57,217 bases of DNA from CAG-791 sp963593905 (GCA_963593905.1 CAVBBL010000016.1:1-57217); one strand, 5' to 3'. Counted from the first letter of the stretch, positions 15,620 through 24,536 are shown. Notes: a model not told the origin generated them from the letters alone. Numbers and translations: made by a program.

Positions 15620-17059
15620 CTATTTGGCCGCCTGCTCATAGGTATAGGCTGCGCGGATCATCTTCTTTTCCTGGAAGCAGTCTGCGATGAGCTGCATACC
15701 GATCGGCAGTCCCTGTGCATCGGTGCCCACCGGCACGCTGATGCCCGGCAATCCGGCCAGATTTACAGAAATCGTATAAATATCACCCAGATACATCTTC
15801 ATGGGATCAGAAAGGCTCTTTCCTATCTCCGGCGCTGTGGTAGGTGCCACAGGTCCCAGGATCAGATCATACTTCGCGAAGGCATCGTCAAAAGCTTTTT
15901 TGATCAGCGCTTTTACCTTTAATGCCTTCAGATAGTAGGCATCGTAATAACCGGAACTAAGGACAAAGGAGCCCAGCATGATGCGGCGCTTTACTTCAGG
16001 ACCAAATCCTTCAGAGCGCGTCTTCTTGTACATAGGATGAAGTCCCTCAAATTCCTTGGCACGATAACCATACTTCACACCGTCAAAGCGTTCCAGATTG
16101 CTGGAGGCCTCTGCGTCAGCGATGGTATAGTAGGTGGGAATCGCATATTTTACCAGGCTTAAATCGAATTCTTCAACGATGGCGCCCTTCTGCACCAATA
16201 CCTCTGCTGCCTTACGCACTGCCGCTGCCACCTGAGGATCTAAGCCCTCCCCGAAATAATCTCTGGGAATACCGATCTTCATTCCCTGTACATTCTCTGT
16301 CAGAGCTGCGGTAAAGTCTGTCTCCTCCCGCTTCATGGAGGTGGCATCTTTTTCGTCATGAGAGGTGATCACCTCCAGAATGGTCGCCGCATCCGTCACA
16401 TCCTTGGCAAGGGGACCGATCTGATCAAGCGAAGATCCATAGGCCACCAGACCGTAACGGGATACGGTACCGTAGGTAGGCTTGATGCCTACTACACCGC
16501 AATAGGAAGCGGGCTGACGAATGGATCCACCGGTGTCACTGCCCAGTGCCAGGAAACACTCTCCTGCAGCCACCGCGGCAGCGGAGCCGCCGGAGGAACC
16601 GCCGGGAACATGATCCGCATTCCGGGGATTTCTGGTAACACCGAAAGCGGACGTCTCCGTGGTAGAGCCCATGGCGAACTCATCCATATTGGTCTTCCCA
16701 ATCACCAACACCCCGGCTGCCTGCAGCCGCAATACTGCTTCCGCAGAAAAAGTCGGGACAAAATTGTAGAGGATCCTGGAAGCACAGGTGGTCTTAACAC
16801 CTTCTGTGCACAGGTTATCCTTGATGGCCGCCGGCACACCTGCCAGAGGACCTGTAAGCTCCCCGGCATCTATGGCCGCCTGAATCCGGTCTGCTTCCTT
16901 GTAAAGGTCTTCTCTGGGCAGGATGGTGATATAGCAATGCAACGTCTCCTCCTGCTGATCGATCTGTGCCAGGACAGCGTCCAAAGCCTGCCGCACAGTG
17001 ACCTCACCCTTTTTGATGGCGGCAGAAAGCGCTGTCGCCGATAAGTTCATTATTTCCAC
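15620..17059 (-). CDS. gatA: Asp-tRNA(Asn)/Glu-tRNA(Gln) amidotransferase subunit A
   Basis: Amidase-signature protein that releases ammonia from glutamine for GatB. Catalytic Ser-Ser-Lys elements are visible: AAIKDN (Lys), GGSSGGSAAAVAAG and DTGGSIRQPASYCG. About 480 residues, normal. The start is likely GTG at 17059, with GGAGG 5 nt upstream; the ATG at 17050 is 14 nt from it. A class B leader separates it from gatC. Together with gatC and gatB it makes Asn-tRNA(Asn) and/or Gln-tRNA(Gln). Confidence 0.96.
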   Translation of the reverse strand: MEIMNLSATALSAAIKKGEVTVRQALDAVLAQIDQQEETLHCYITILPREDLYKEADRIQAAIDAGELTGPLAGVPAAIKDNLCTEGVKTTCASRILYNFVPTFSAEAVLRLQAAGVLVIGKTNMDEFAMGSTTETSAFGVTRNPRNADHVPGGSSGGSAAAVAAGECFLALGSDTGGSIRQPASYCGVVGIKPTYGTVSRYGLVAYGSSLDQIGPLAKDVTDAATILEVITSHDEKDATSMKREETDFTAALTENVQGMKIGIPRDYFGEGLDPQVAAAVRKAAEVLVQKGAIVEEFDLSLVKYAIPTYYTIADAEASSNLERFDGVKYGYRAKEFEGLHPMYKKTRSEGFGPEVKRRIMLGSFVLSSGYYDAYYLKALKVKALIKKAFDDAFAKYDLILGPVAPTTAPEIGKSLSDPMKMYLGDIYTISVNLAGLPGISVPVGTDAQGLPIGMQLIADCFQEKKMIRAAYTYEQAAK

Positions 17060-17135
17060 CGTTTCCTCCTTATGCCGCGTTTTACCGCGGCTGCCTGAAG
17101 AGAATTTCGCGCATGCGAATTCTCCGATGGGATTT
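17060..17135 (-). promoter_or_regulatory. Class B hairpin leader before gatA
   Basis: GGAGAATTCGC/GCGAAATTCTC and then GCCGCG-loop-CGCGGC, followed by ATAAGGAGGAAACG and the GTG start. The loop GTAAAA differs from ACAAG of other copies. Confidence 0.65.
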
Positions 17136-17140
17136 ACATT

Positions 17141-17437
17141 TTAATCAAAAGTCTTCGGCACCAGGAACATGTCGTCCTTTTCCTCCGGTGCATTGGCCAG
17201 GGTCTTCTCATGGCCGTCTGCATTGGTCACCACGTCTTCTCTCCACACATTGCCTGTCTGGAAAATATGGGACATAGCCTCCACGCCCTCAGTGTCCAGC
17301 TCTCCCAGCTGGTCAATGTAGTCCAGCATGCTCTCCATGTCTTTCTTCGCCTGTTCCTTTTCCTCCGGGGAAAGTTCCAGCTTGGACAGGATGCCTACAT
17401 AATCGATGGTCTCATCGCTGATCGCATTTTTACCCAT
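17141..17437 (-). CDS. gatC: Asp-tRNA(Asn)/Glu-tRNA(Gln) amidotransferase subunit C
   Basis: A 98-residue subunit that wraps GatA and stabilises the complex. The N-terminal ISDETIDYVGILSKLELSPEE and C-terminal DDMFLVPKTFD fit GatC. It starts 11 nt after aspS with AAGGAGCTGCAA as ribosome site, so is co-transcribed with it. No odd features. Confidence 0.94.
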   Translation of the reverse strand: MGKNAISDETIDYVGILSKLELSPEEKEQAKKDMESMLDYIDQLGELDTEGVEAMSHIFQTGNVWREDVVTNADGHEKTLANAPEEKDDMFLVPKTFD

Positions 17438-17448
17438 TTGCAGCTCCT

Positions 17449-19197
17449 TTACTCTCTCACCTTGATATGCACCTCACGCAGCTGCTGCTCCGTCACCTCG
17501 TTCGGTGCGCCGCACATCAGATCCTGAGCCGAGCCGCTCATGGGGAAGGCGATAATCTCACGAATGCTCTCCTCATTGCGCAGAAGCATGATCATACGGT
17601 CTACGCCGGGTGCCATGCCCGCATGCGGCGGTGCGCCGAACTGGAAGGCATTGTACAGTGCGCCGAATTTGGCCTTTAAGGTCTCTTCGTCATAACCTGC
17701 GATTTCAAAGGCTTTTACCATGATGTCCAGATCATGATTCCGTACAGCGCCGGAAGAAAGCTCTACGCCGTTGCAAACGATATCGTACTGATAAGCCAGA
17801 ATATCCAGAGGATCCTTCTCTGTCAGTGCCTTCAGACCGCCCTGAGGCATGGAGAAGGGATTATGGGTAAAGCCCAGCTTCTTGGTCTCCGGATCCAGCT
17901 CATACATGGGGAAATCGTTGACATAGCAGAAGCGATAGGCATTCTTTTCCAGCAGCTCCAGTCTGGCGCCCAGCTCATTGCGGATTTGACCGGCATAGTA
18001 GTTGGCCTTTTCCTCTTTATCAGAGATAAAGAAGAGGGTGTCTCCTGCCTCTAAGCCTGCCAGCTGGCGAAGCTCTGCCTTCTTGTCCTCCGGAATGAAT
18101 TTGTCAATAGGTCCCTTGTAGCTTAAATCTTCCAGCACTTCCAGATAGCCAAGGCCGCCCATACCCAAAGAAGTGGCAAAGTGCAGCAGCTTTTCGTGGA
18201 AGCCCTTGGACATCTCTGCATGCACCTTGATGGCACGAACCGTCTTGCCCACAAAAGGCTTAAAGGTGCACTGCTGGAAGAAGTCCGTCACATCGATGAT
18301 ACGCAGAGGATTGCGCAGATCCGGCTTATCAGAACCAAACTCCAGCATCGCCTGCTTATAGCTGATGATGGGGTAAGGTGCTTTGGTGATCACTGCACCC
18401 TCCGGTGCGAATTTCTCAAAGGTCTCGGTGAGCACTTCTTCGCCTACCCGGAAGACATCCTCCTGGGTAGCAAAGCTCATTTCGAAATCCAGCTGATAGA
18501 ACTCTCCCGGAGAGCGGTCTGCGCGGGCATCCTCATCCCGGAAGCAGGGCGCGATCTGGAAATATTTGTCAAAGCCGGAAACCATCAGCAGCTGCTTATA
18601 CTGCTGGGGTGCCTGGGGCAATGCATAGAACTTGCCCTTATATCTTCTGGACGGAACGATATAGTCTCTGGCGCCTTCCGGAGAGGAAGCGCAAAGAATC
18701 GGAGTCTGAATCTCCAGAAAGCCCATCTCGGTCATCTTTTCCCGCAGGAAGGAGATCACCTTGGAGCGGAAGATGATGGCATCCTTTACCTTTTCATTGC
18801 GCAGATCCAGATAACGGTATTTAAGACGCACATCCTCACGGATTTCCTTAGAGGTCATGATCTCGAAGGGAAGCTGAGTATACACCTTGCCCAGGATATC
18901 AATGCTCTTAGCATCCACCTCTATGGTGCCGGTAGGGATCTTGGGATTGTAGGTCTCCTCATCTCTCTTTTCCACTACGCCCTCTACGGAAATACAAATT
19001 TCCTTTACAATGCCGTCCAACAGGCCATCGTGGCGCAGCACGATCTGCAGTACGCCGTACATATCCCGCAGATCCAGGAAAGAGACGCCGCCATGATCAC
19101 GGATATTCTCTACCCAGCCCGCTACGCGGATGGTCTTTCCTATGTCATCTTCCGAGATGGACGCTACTGTGGTATTTCTGTAAATATTTGGTTCCAT
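17449..19197 (-). CDS. aspS: Aspartyl-tRNA synthetase
   Basis: Class II synthetase, 582 residues, bacterial type. An OB-fold anticodon-binding domain (IRVAGWVENIRDHGGVSFLDLRD) comes first, then motif 2 (FRDEDARADRSPGEFYQLDFEM), the GAD insertion domain and motif 3 (GAPPHAGMAPGVDRMIMLL). Beside gatCAB it is likely a non-discriminating enzyme that also charges tRNA(Asn) with Asp. The ATG at 19197 follows AAGAGGTGCA; the longer open frame upstream reads through the T-box terminator. It is controlled by the T-box leader immediately upstream. Confidence 0.96.
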   Translation of the reverse strand: MEPNIYRNTTVASISEDDIGKTIRVAGWVENIRDHGGVSFLDLRDMYGVLQIVLRHDGLLDGIVKEICISVEGVVEKRDEETYNPKIPTGTIEVDAKSIDILGKVYTQLPFEIMTSKEIREDVRLKYRYLDLRNEKVKDAIIFRSKVISFLREKMTEMGFLEIQTPILCASSPEGARDYIVPSRRYKGKFYALPQAPQQYKQLLMVSGFDKYFQIAPCFRDEDARADRSPGEFYQLDFEMSFATQEDVFRVGEEVLTETFEKFAPEGAVITKAPYPIISYKQAMLEFGSDKPDLRNPLRIIDVTDFFQQCTFKPFVGKTVRAIKVHAEMSKGFHEKLLHFATSLGMGGLGYLEVLEDLSYKGPIDKFIPEDKKAELRQLAGLEAGDTLFFISDKEEKANYYAGQIRNELGARLELLEKNAYRFCYVNDFPMYELDPETKKLGFTHNPFSMPQGGLKALTEKDPLDILAYQYDIVCNGVELSSGAVRNHDLDIMVKAFEIAGYDEETLKAKFGALYNAFQFGAPPHAGMAPGVDRMIMLLRNEESIREIIAFPMSGSAQDLMCGAPNEVTEQQLREVHIKVRE

Positions 19198-19242
19198 TGC
19201 ACCTCTTCCTTTCTTGGTATGCCGCTCCGATACCGGAGGGAC

Positions 19243-19600
19243 AAAAAACCCCGGCACAGTCCTAAGACCGTGCCGGGGCGAATTCACTTCGTGATCCGCG
19301 GTACCACCCGCCTTGACAGCAATAGCGCTGTCCTCTTTCCTGCACATAACGCGTGCCTGCGTACAGACCTACATCCCCCGTATCTAAATAACGGCTGTCT
19401 TCATTCCAACGCCTGATCTTGCATGAACAGGAATCCAATGGACTGCCGCCGTAGCTCTTGATACTGCCAGGCTTCGATCTGTCTGCTCCGGAGTGTTCCC
19501 CTTTCCTCTTCTATAGCGGGCAGCGCTTCCAGCCGATGACGCCGCTTCTCTGTCGTCTCCCAAGGGAGGAGTCTCCTTCTATGCATTTTCTATTTATCAT
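19243..19600 (-). promoter_or_regulatory. T-box leader of aspS-gatCAB
   Basis: The T-box core CGGGTGGTACCGCGG lies at 19296-19310 on the minus strand, followed by a strong terminator (CCCCGGCACGGTC/GACTGTGCCGGGG, then six T; 19243-19278). Uncharged tRNA pairing with the UGGU bulge should favour the antiterminator. Stem I probably lies around 19440-19600. A candidate specifier AAC (Asn) sits in GGGGAACACTCC near 19485-19505, but I cannot fix the specifier loop with confidence; Asp is the alternative. Confidence 0.85.
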
Positions 19601-19721
19601 GTTATCCTGTGTTGCCTGTCTCGCGTTCTTGCTCCGTAATACCTATTCCTGTCTCTGCGCCTGACACTGAACCAACTGTCCTATGCCTCTCCACAGCTGC
19701 AGAACGCCTTACATCGTTGGC

Positions 19722-19750
19722 ATTCTAGCACAGAAATGCCGTATTTGCAA
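19722..19750 (-). promoter_or_regulatory. Promoter of aspS-gatCAB
   Basis: TTGCAA (19745-19750), 17-bp spacer, TAGAAT (19722-19727). This gives a leader of about 515 nt before aspS, longer than a usual T-box; the first 110 nt are unexplained. Confidence 0.7.
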
Positions 19751-19788
19751 GGCTCTCTTACTCCTCAGGTCTGGATGCAGCCTCCGGC

Positions 19789-19986
19789 GTTACTGCTCCG
19801 CCCCCGGCCAAGCGGCAGGGTGGCGGAGCGTGTCCGGGTGCAGGGGCCTTACAAGAGCCTCGGTACTTAGCTCGCGTCCTTTGCGAGCTTATGTACCGCT
19901 AGGTCTCTTGTACGGAGCCGAGAGGCGTCCCCAAAGCCGGATACCTCCGACAGGACCCGCCGCTTGGCCGGGGGCGGAGCAGTAAC
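19789..19986. repeat. 198-bp near-complete palindrome
   Basis: The terminal arms of 28 bp (19789-19816 and 19959-19986) are perfectly complementary and GC-rich (core CCGCCCCCGGCCAAGCGGC). Inside, ACAAGAG/CTCTTGT and GGTAC..AGCTCGC with GCGAGCT..GTACC pair as nested stems around the loop GTCCTTT. It fills the space between the dapL stop and the aspS promoter. It shares the word CTCGC-TCCTTTGC with the 270-nt element. It contains no ORF and no terminal T tract. Confidence 0.85.
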
Positions 19987-20004
19987 CACTACCGTACCCT
20001 GGGC

Positions 20005-21228
20005 TTAAATTCCCATCTCCTTGATGCGTCTCATAGCCTCTACGGAATTCTCATAGGTACCGAAAGCAGTCAGACGGAAATAGTGCTCGCCGCTGGGGCC
20101 AAATCCGGAACCGGGGGTTCCCACCACATTGGCATTGGCCAGCAGATAATCAAAGAATTCCCAACTGGTCATATTCTTCGGTGCCTTCAGCCAGATATAG
20201 GGAGAGTTCACACCGCCGGATGCCTCATAGCCAAAGGAAAGAAGGCTCTCCCGGATAAAGCGGGCATTCTTCATATACTCGCCAACCATCTGGGCGATTT
20301 CTTTCTTGCCTTCTTCGCTGTAGCAGGCCTCGCCGGCTCTCTGTACGATATAAGGTGCGCCGTTGTACTTCGTACCATGGCGTCTTGCCCACAAGCTGTG
20401 GAGAGCCGTGCCGTTTTTATCCTTCAAATCCTTGGGAATGACAGTTGCCCCCAGACGAAGACCTGTAAATCCGGCATTCTTGGAGAAGGAGCGCAGCTCG
20501 ATGGCACAGGTTCTGGCACCCTCACACTCATAGATGCTGTGAGGTACATCCTCTTCGGAAATATATGCCTCATAAGCAGAATCAAAAATGATTACTGCCC
20601 CCACCTTGTTGGCATAATCCACCCACTTCTGCAGCTCACTCTTTGTGATAGCAGCGCCGGTAGGATTATTGGGGAAGCACAGATAAATCAGATCCGGTGT
20701 CTCTGCCGGAAGCTGCGGTGCAAAACCGTTATCCTGAGTACAGGGCATATAGATCACGTTGCTCCAGGTCTCGGAAGCCGTGTCATAGACACCGGTGCGG
20801 CCTGCCATGACGTTGCTGTCCACATAGACAGGATAAACCGGATCGCAGACAGCGATCTTACAATCCTTTTCGAAGATTTCCTGAATGTTGGCGGAATCAC
20901 TCTTCGCACCGTCGGAGACAAAGATCTCATCTGCCTCGATATCGCAGCCGCGTGCCTTGTAGTCATTTTCCGCAATAGCTGTGCGCAGGAAATCGTAGCC
21001 TAAATCAGGTGCATAACCGCGGAATGTCCCGGCCTGTGCCTGCTCCTCCACAGCGCTGTGCAGCGCCTTGATGACTGCCGGCGGCAGGGGCTTCGTCACA
21101 TCACCGATGCCCAAGCGGATGATCTTTGCCTCCGGGTGCTCTGCGATGAAAGCATTGGTCTTCTTAGCCACCGTAGAAAACAGGTAGCTGCCGGGCAGTT
21201 TTAAATAATCCTGATTTGCTGTAAACAT
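20005..21228 (-). CDS. dapL: LL-diaminopimelate aminotransferase
   Basis: PLP enzyme that makes LL-DAP directly from tetrahydrodipicolinate, bypassing succinylated or acetylated intermediates. DapL traits are IRLGIGDVTKPLP, FVSDGAKSD, CDPVYPVYVDSN, YLCFPNNPTGA and the PLP lysine in RSFSKNAGFTGLRLG; length is 407. The ATG at 21228 follows AAGGAGACAGATT; the in-frame extension upstream lacks an SD. It follows dapF on the same strand, so the two last LL/meso-DAP steps are encoded together for lysine and peptidoglycan. Confidence 0.95.
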   Translation of the reverse strand: MFTANQDYLKLPGSYLFSTVAKKTNAFIAEHPEAKIIRLGIGDVTKPLPPAVIKALHSAVEEQAQAGTFRGYAPDLGYDFLRTAIAENDYKARGCDIEADEIFVSDGAKSDSANIQEIFEKDCKIAVCDPVYPVYVDSNVMAGRTGVYDTASETWSNVIYMPCTQDNGFAPQLPAETPDLIYLCFPNNPTGAAITKSELQKWVDYANKVGAVIIFDSAYEAYISEEDVPHSIYECEGARTCAIELRSFSKNAGFTGLRLGATVIPKDLKDKNGTALHSLWARRHGTKYNGAPYIVQRAGEACYSEEGKKEIAQMVGEYMKNARFIRESLLSFGYEASGGVNSPYIWLKAPKNMTSWEFFDYLLANANVVGTPGSGFGPSGEHYFRLTAFGTYENSVEAMRRIKEMGI

Positions 21229-21370
21229 GAATCTGTCTCCTTTTTTATGTTTGTAAGTCACCCTTGCAACTTCCATCTGTGCAATAGGGTCACGGATGAA
21301 CAACCGACATTGCAGAAAGTATATTGCCTTTTCTCTCTGCTTTCGCCTCCAAATGGGCTGTGATGCCGTT

Positions 21371-22219
21371 CTATTCGATCTCTATCTCTCCGTCGAATAC
21401 CGTCGTAGCCGGCCCTGTCATGTAGACCAGGTTTTCTTTCCTGTCCCAGAAAATCTCCAGAGAGCCTCCCAGCACATCCACGGTAATCTTATCCTCGGTC
21501 AGCCCGTTTAGGACGCAGGCCACACAGGTGGCACAGCACCCGGTACCGCAGGCCAACGTCTCTCCGGTCCCCCGCTCCCATACACGCATGCGTACATGTT
21601 CTCTGTCTATTATCTGCACGAATTCCACATTTGTGCGACGGGGAAAACGCTCATGGCATTCCAGTGCCGGGCCGATGCCTGTCAGATCCATATGCTCTGT
21701 ATCCTCCACAAAGAACACTGCGTGAGGATTTCCCATGGAAACACAGGTCATCTGCCATTTCTGTCTAAGCGCCTCAATAGGCGCTGCCACTACGGGAGAT
21801 TCCTCTGCCTCCACCGGTATCTGCGCAGCCTCCAGAATGGGCGCACCCATGTTGACTCGCACTTTTTCTACTTTTCCGTCATTGACTGTCATGGTCAGAT
21901 ATTTGATTTTTCCGTAACTCTCTACGGAAATCTCTGTCTGCTCCGTCATATGGTGGTCATAAACGTACTTTCCCACGCAGCGAATGCCGTTGCCGCACAT
22001 TTCTCCCCGGGAGCCGTCCATATTGTACATTTCCATCTCGAAATCCGCACGCTCACTGGGATTGATAAAAATGACACCGTCTCCGCCGATACCGAAATGC
22101 CGGTCACTGAGTCTCCTTACCAGCTCCGGTTTCCGTTCGGTGGATATTTTTTCTGTAAATCCGTTGATGTACACATAATCATTCCCGCAACCGTGCATTT
22201 TTGTAAAACGAATCTTCAT
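21371..22219 (-). CDS. dapF: Diaminopimelate epimerase
   Basis: Interconverts LL- and meso-DAP with two active-site cysteines. Both are present, in MCGNGIRCVGKYVYD and in ACGTGCCATCVA. The N-terminus MKIRFTKMHGCGNDYVYINGF is typical and the length of 282 is normal. The ATG at 22219 lies just after AAGAGGTAACT at the end of a class B leader; the 33-codon upstream extension is leader sequence. Its product feeds peptidoglycan and lysine synthesis with dapL downstream. Confidence 0.96.
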   Translation of the reverse strand: MKIRFTKMHGCGNDYVYINGFTEKISTERKPELVRRLSDRHFGIGGDGVIFINPSERADFEMEMYNMDGSRGEMCGNGIRCVGKYVYDHHMTEQTEISVESYGKIKYLTMTVNDGKVEKVRVNMGAPILEAAQIPVEAEESPVVAAPIEALRQKWQMTCVSMGNPHAVFFVEDTEHMDLTGIGPALECHERFPRRTNVEFVQIIDREHVRMRVWERGTGETLACGTGCCATCVACVLNGLTEDKITVDVLGGSLEIFWDRKENLVYMTGPATTVFDGEIEIE

Positions 22220-22386
22220 AGTTACCTCTTTATGCCGCAGCCTGTCTGCGGCAAAGTGAGGAGAATTTCGCGAAGGCGAATTCTCCGATGCGATCCATGA
22301 GGGTGCCGCACACGGCATCCTCAGAATGACTCAAAATGACATCGGTCATTTTGAGTCATTTTCCCTCTTTATGCCGCAGCCTGTCT
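22220..22386 (-). promoter_or_regulatory. Class B hairpin leader(s) before dapF
   Basis: A full copy (GGAGAATTCGCC/GGCGAAATTCTCC type stem, GCCGCAGACAGGCTGCGGC, ATAAAGAGGTAACT) is preceded by GAGGATGCC/GGCACCCTC and AAAATGAC/GTCATTTT modules and by the end of another copy (CTGCGGCATAAAGAGGG). The ANTAR gene stop codon is the base next to that first partial copy. Confidence 0.7.
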
Positions 22387-22387
22387 G

Positions 22388-22933
22388 CTATCTGTATACC
22401 GTCAGCACCATCCTCGCTGTCTCACAGATACTGTTGCCGCTGTCCATACTGCATTTTTGCAAATAGCGATGCGCTTCCTCCTCGCTCATGTGATTTCGAT
22501 CCATCAAAAGTGATTTTGCCTGCTTTAAGAGCTTTTCTTCTTCCTCTGAACGTTTGCGCGGCTGACTGCGCCGTCTGCGCCTTCGCATGGAAAGCGTTCT
22601 GTCCAGCATAGCCAGAGAATCCACCAGCTCCTGGGCTTTTAAAGGCATGGCCAGGCACAGCACTCCTTCCTCCCGGAAACCCGGCAGCACCGCCTTGCCC
22701 GCCAAAAGCAGCAGCTCGAATCCTGCCGGAAGGCTCTCTCGTATACCTGAATAAAGCATATCTGTCATCTGATAGCCGCAGACCACAATGCCGTCGGAAA
22801 GTCCGTCCGCCTGGGCTAACACCTGCGCCCCGGTGGTACAGACTGCTGTCACGGAAAAGCCGCTGCGAACCAGGAGATTTCTGATATTTTTGGCATCATC
22901 GCTTTTTCGGAACGCTACGATAATATTCGTCAA
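22388..22933 (-). CDS. ANTAR-domain response regulator beside glnA
   Basis: 181 residues: an N-terminal receiver-like fold (residues 1-120) lacking an obvious phospho-acceptor pocket, a basic linker of Arg residues, and a C-terminal ANTAR three-helix domain (about 130-178, KQAKSLLMDRNHMSEEEAHRYLQK). ANTAR proteins bind paired RNA hairpins and prevent termination; glnA-linked ANTAR proteins in clostridia act in nitrogen control. The start is TTG at 22933 with GGGAG 7 nt upstream, and the preceding ATTAAGAGAGAGGGAGATAG resembles a class B leader end. It lies 29 nt after glnA, same operon. No clear ANTAR target hairpins were found before glnA. Confidence 0.88.
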   Translation of the reverse strand: MTNIIVAFRKSDDAKNIRNLLVRSGFSVTAVCTTGAQVLAQADGLSDGIVVCGYQMTDMLYSGIRESLPAGFELLLLAGKAVLPGFREEGVLCLAMPLKAQELVDSLAMLDRTLSMRRRRRRSQPRKRSEEEEKLLKQAKSLLMDRNHMSEEEAHRYLQKCSMDSGNSICETARMVLTVYR

Positions 22934-22962
22934 AAGCTATCTCCCTCTCTCTTAATCGCTGA

Positions 22963-24297
22963 TCAATATTTATTCAGATACTCCTGCAGCTCCCATTGGG
23001 AAATCTGAGAGCGGTAAGCGTTCCACTCGCTGCGCTTGATCTCCGCATATTTCCGGACAAACTCCTCGCCCAATCCACTGCAAAGGATCTCGTCATGTTC
23101 CAGGGCCTCGATAGCCTCCGCCAATGTCATCGGCAGATCCTGAATACCTCTGGCCTGCCGTTCCGCATTGGACATTTCGTAGATATTGCCATCAGTCCTT
23201 GCCGGAGGCTGTATATGATTTTCGATACCGTCCATGCCGGCAATCATGCAGGCTGCAATCACCAGATAAGGATTAGCAGAGGAATCCGGGCTTCGAAGCT
23301 CAATTCGTGCATTATCCGGATCTGCCACTGCGGGGATACGAATCAGCGGGCTGCGATTCTTGGCGCTCCATGCCACATGGATGGGGGCCTCGTAGCCGGC
23401 CACCAGCCGCTTATAGGAATTCACCAGCGGATTCGCGATAGCTGTGATCGCTCTGGCATGCTTCATCAGACCGCCGATGAACCAATAGGCCTCCTGACTC
23501 AGTCCGTTGGCATCCTTGCCGTCCGCAAAAATGTTTTTGCCGTCTTTTTTCATGGAGAGATTCAGGTGCATGCCGGAACCGTTAACGCCATACTTGGGCT
23601 TTGGCATAAAGGTAGCATGCAGACCATGCTGCTTGGCTATGGTACGAACCGCCAACTTCATGGTGATGATATTATCTGCTGTGCGCAGCGCCTCATCGTA
23701 GTGCAGATCGATCTCATGCTGAGCCGGTGCATTCTCATGATGGGTGCCGTCTACCACAAAACCCATTTCTTCCAAAGTAAGCACCATATCCCGACGGGCA
23801 TTCTCTCCGAAATCCAAGGGTCCTACATCAAAATATCCTGCCTGCTCATTGGTAATGGTAGTGGGCTGGGCATTGTCATCCGTCTCAAATAAGAAGAACT
23901 CACACTCCGGTCCAACCTCCAGGGTATACCCCTGTGCCTGTGCTTTTCCCAGCACCTTCTTTAGAATATAGCGGGGGTCTCCCTCATAAGGACGGCCATC
24001 GGGCAGATAGATGTCGCACAGAAGTCTGGCCACCTTGCCCTGCTGCGGTCTCCAGGGGAAGATAGCTACCGTATCAAGATCCGGATACAGATACATATCA
24101 GACTCCTCGATGCGGGCAAAGCCGTCGATGGAGGAACCGTCAAACATGCATCGGTTGGCCAATGCCTTCTCCAGCTGGCTGGCAGTAATGGCAATATTTT
24201 TCAGCATACCGAATATATCGGTAAACTGCAGCCGGATAAATTCCACATCCTCCTCCTGCGCCAGTCTCATAATATCTTCTTTTGTGTTATGTTCCAT
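22963..24297 (-). CDS. glnA: Glutamine synthetase, type I
   Basis: ATP-dependent amidation of glutamate. 444 residues, the GSI-alpha size of Firmicutes; FTDIFGMLKN, FDGSSIDGF, VGPECEFFLFE, NGSGMHLNLSM and APIHVAWSAKNRSPLIRIP are the substrate- and metal-binding blocks. No adenylylation-type insertion is evident. ATG at 24297 with GGGAG 8 nt upstream. The 15-bp minisatellite at 24343-24477 lies in its presumed leader. Co-transcription with the ANTAR gene implies nitrogen-responsive control. Confidence 0.96.
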   Translation of the reverse strand: MEHNTKEDIMRLAQEEDVEFIRLQFTDIFGMLKNIAITASQLEKALANRCMFDGSSIDGFARIEESDMYLYPDLDTVAIFPWRPQQGKVARLLCDIYLPDGRPYEGDPRYILKKVLGKAQAQGYTLEVGPECEFFLFETDDNAQPTTITNEQAGYFDVGPLDFGENARRDMVLTLEEMGFVVDGTHHENAPAQHEIDLHYDEALRTADNIITMKLAVRTIAKQHGLHATFMPKPKYGVNGSGMHLNLSMKKDGKNIFADGKDANGLSQEAYWFIGGLMKHARAITAIANPLVNSYKRLVAGYEAPIHVAWSAKNRSPLIRIPAVADPDNARIELRSPDSSANPYLVIAACMIAGMDGIENHIQPPARTDGNIYEMSNAERQARGIQDLPMTLAEAIEALEHDEILCSGLGEEFVRKYAEIKRSEWNAYRSQISQWELQEYLNKY

Positions 24298-24342
24298 CTG
24301 CGCTGCTCCCTTCTCTCTTCCATAACCACATCATTCCCGCAC

Positions 24343-24477
24343 ATCTGCCGGCCGTGCATCTGTAAGCCGCTCAGCTGCTTGCCACTCACCTGCAGGCCGC
24401 TCATATGTCAACCAAATGTCTGCATGCCCCTCATCCGTCGACCATGCATCTGTAAGCTGCCCATCCGCAGTCCGCTC
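24343..24477. repeat. 15-bp minisatellite, nine units, in the glnA leader
   Basis: Nine uninterrupted units of exactly 15 bp, consensus ATCTGYAGGCCGCTC on the plus strand, with a degenerate tenth at 24328-24342. On the glnA strand one frame reads as M-x-G-x-Q pentapeptides but is broken by a stop codon. Confidence 0.85.
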
Positions 24478-24536
24478 AAAAGAGCTTATCGTAAATATTC
24501 GTTGCTTTTTTCTTACTATATTACATTACCTACTAT

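Noticed and set aside
19789..19986. Rho-independent terminator for dapL
   Set aside because: Stem far too long and no T tract on either side; treated as a palindromic element.
24370..24410. A pentapeptide-repeat protein (M-x-G-x-Q) on the minus strand of the 15-bp minisatellite
   Set aside because: The frame is broken by a stop after four units and runs out of frame into glnA; no ribosome site. A periodic DNA artefact.
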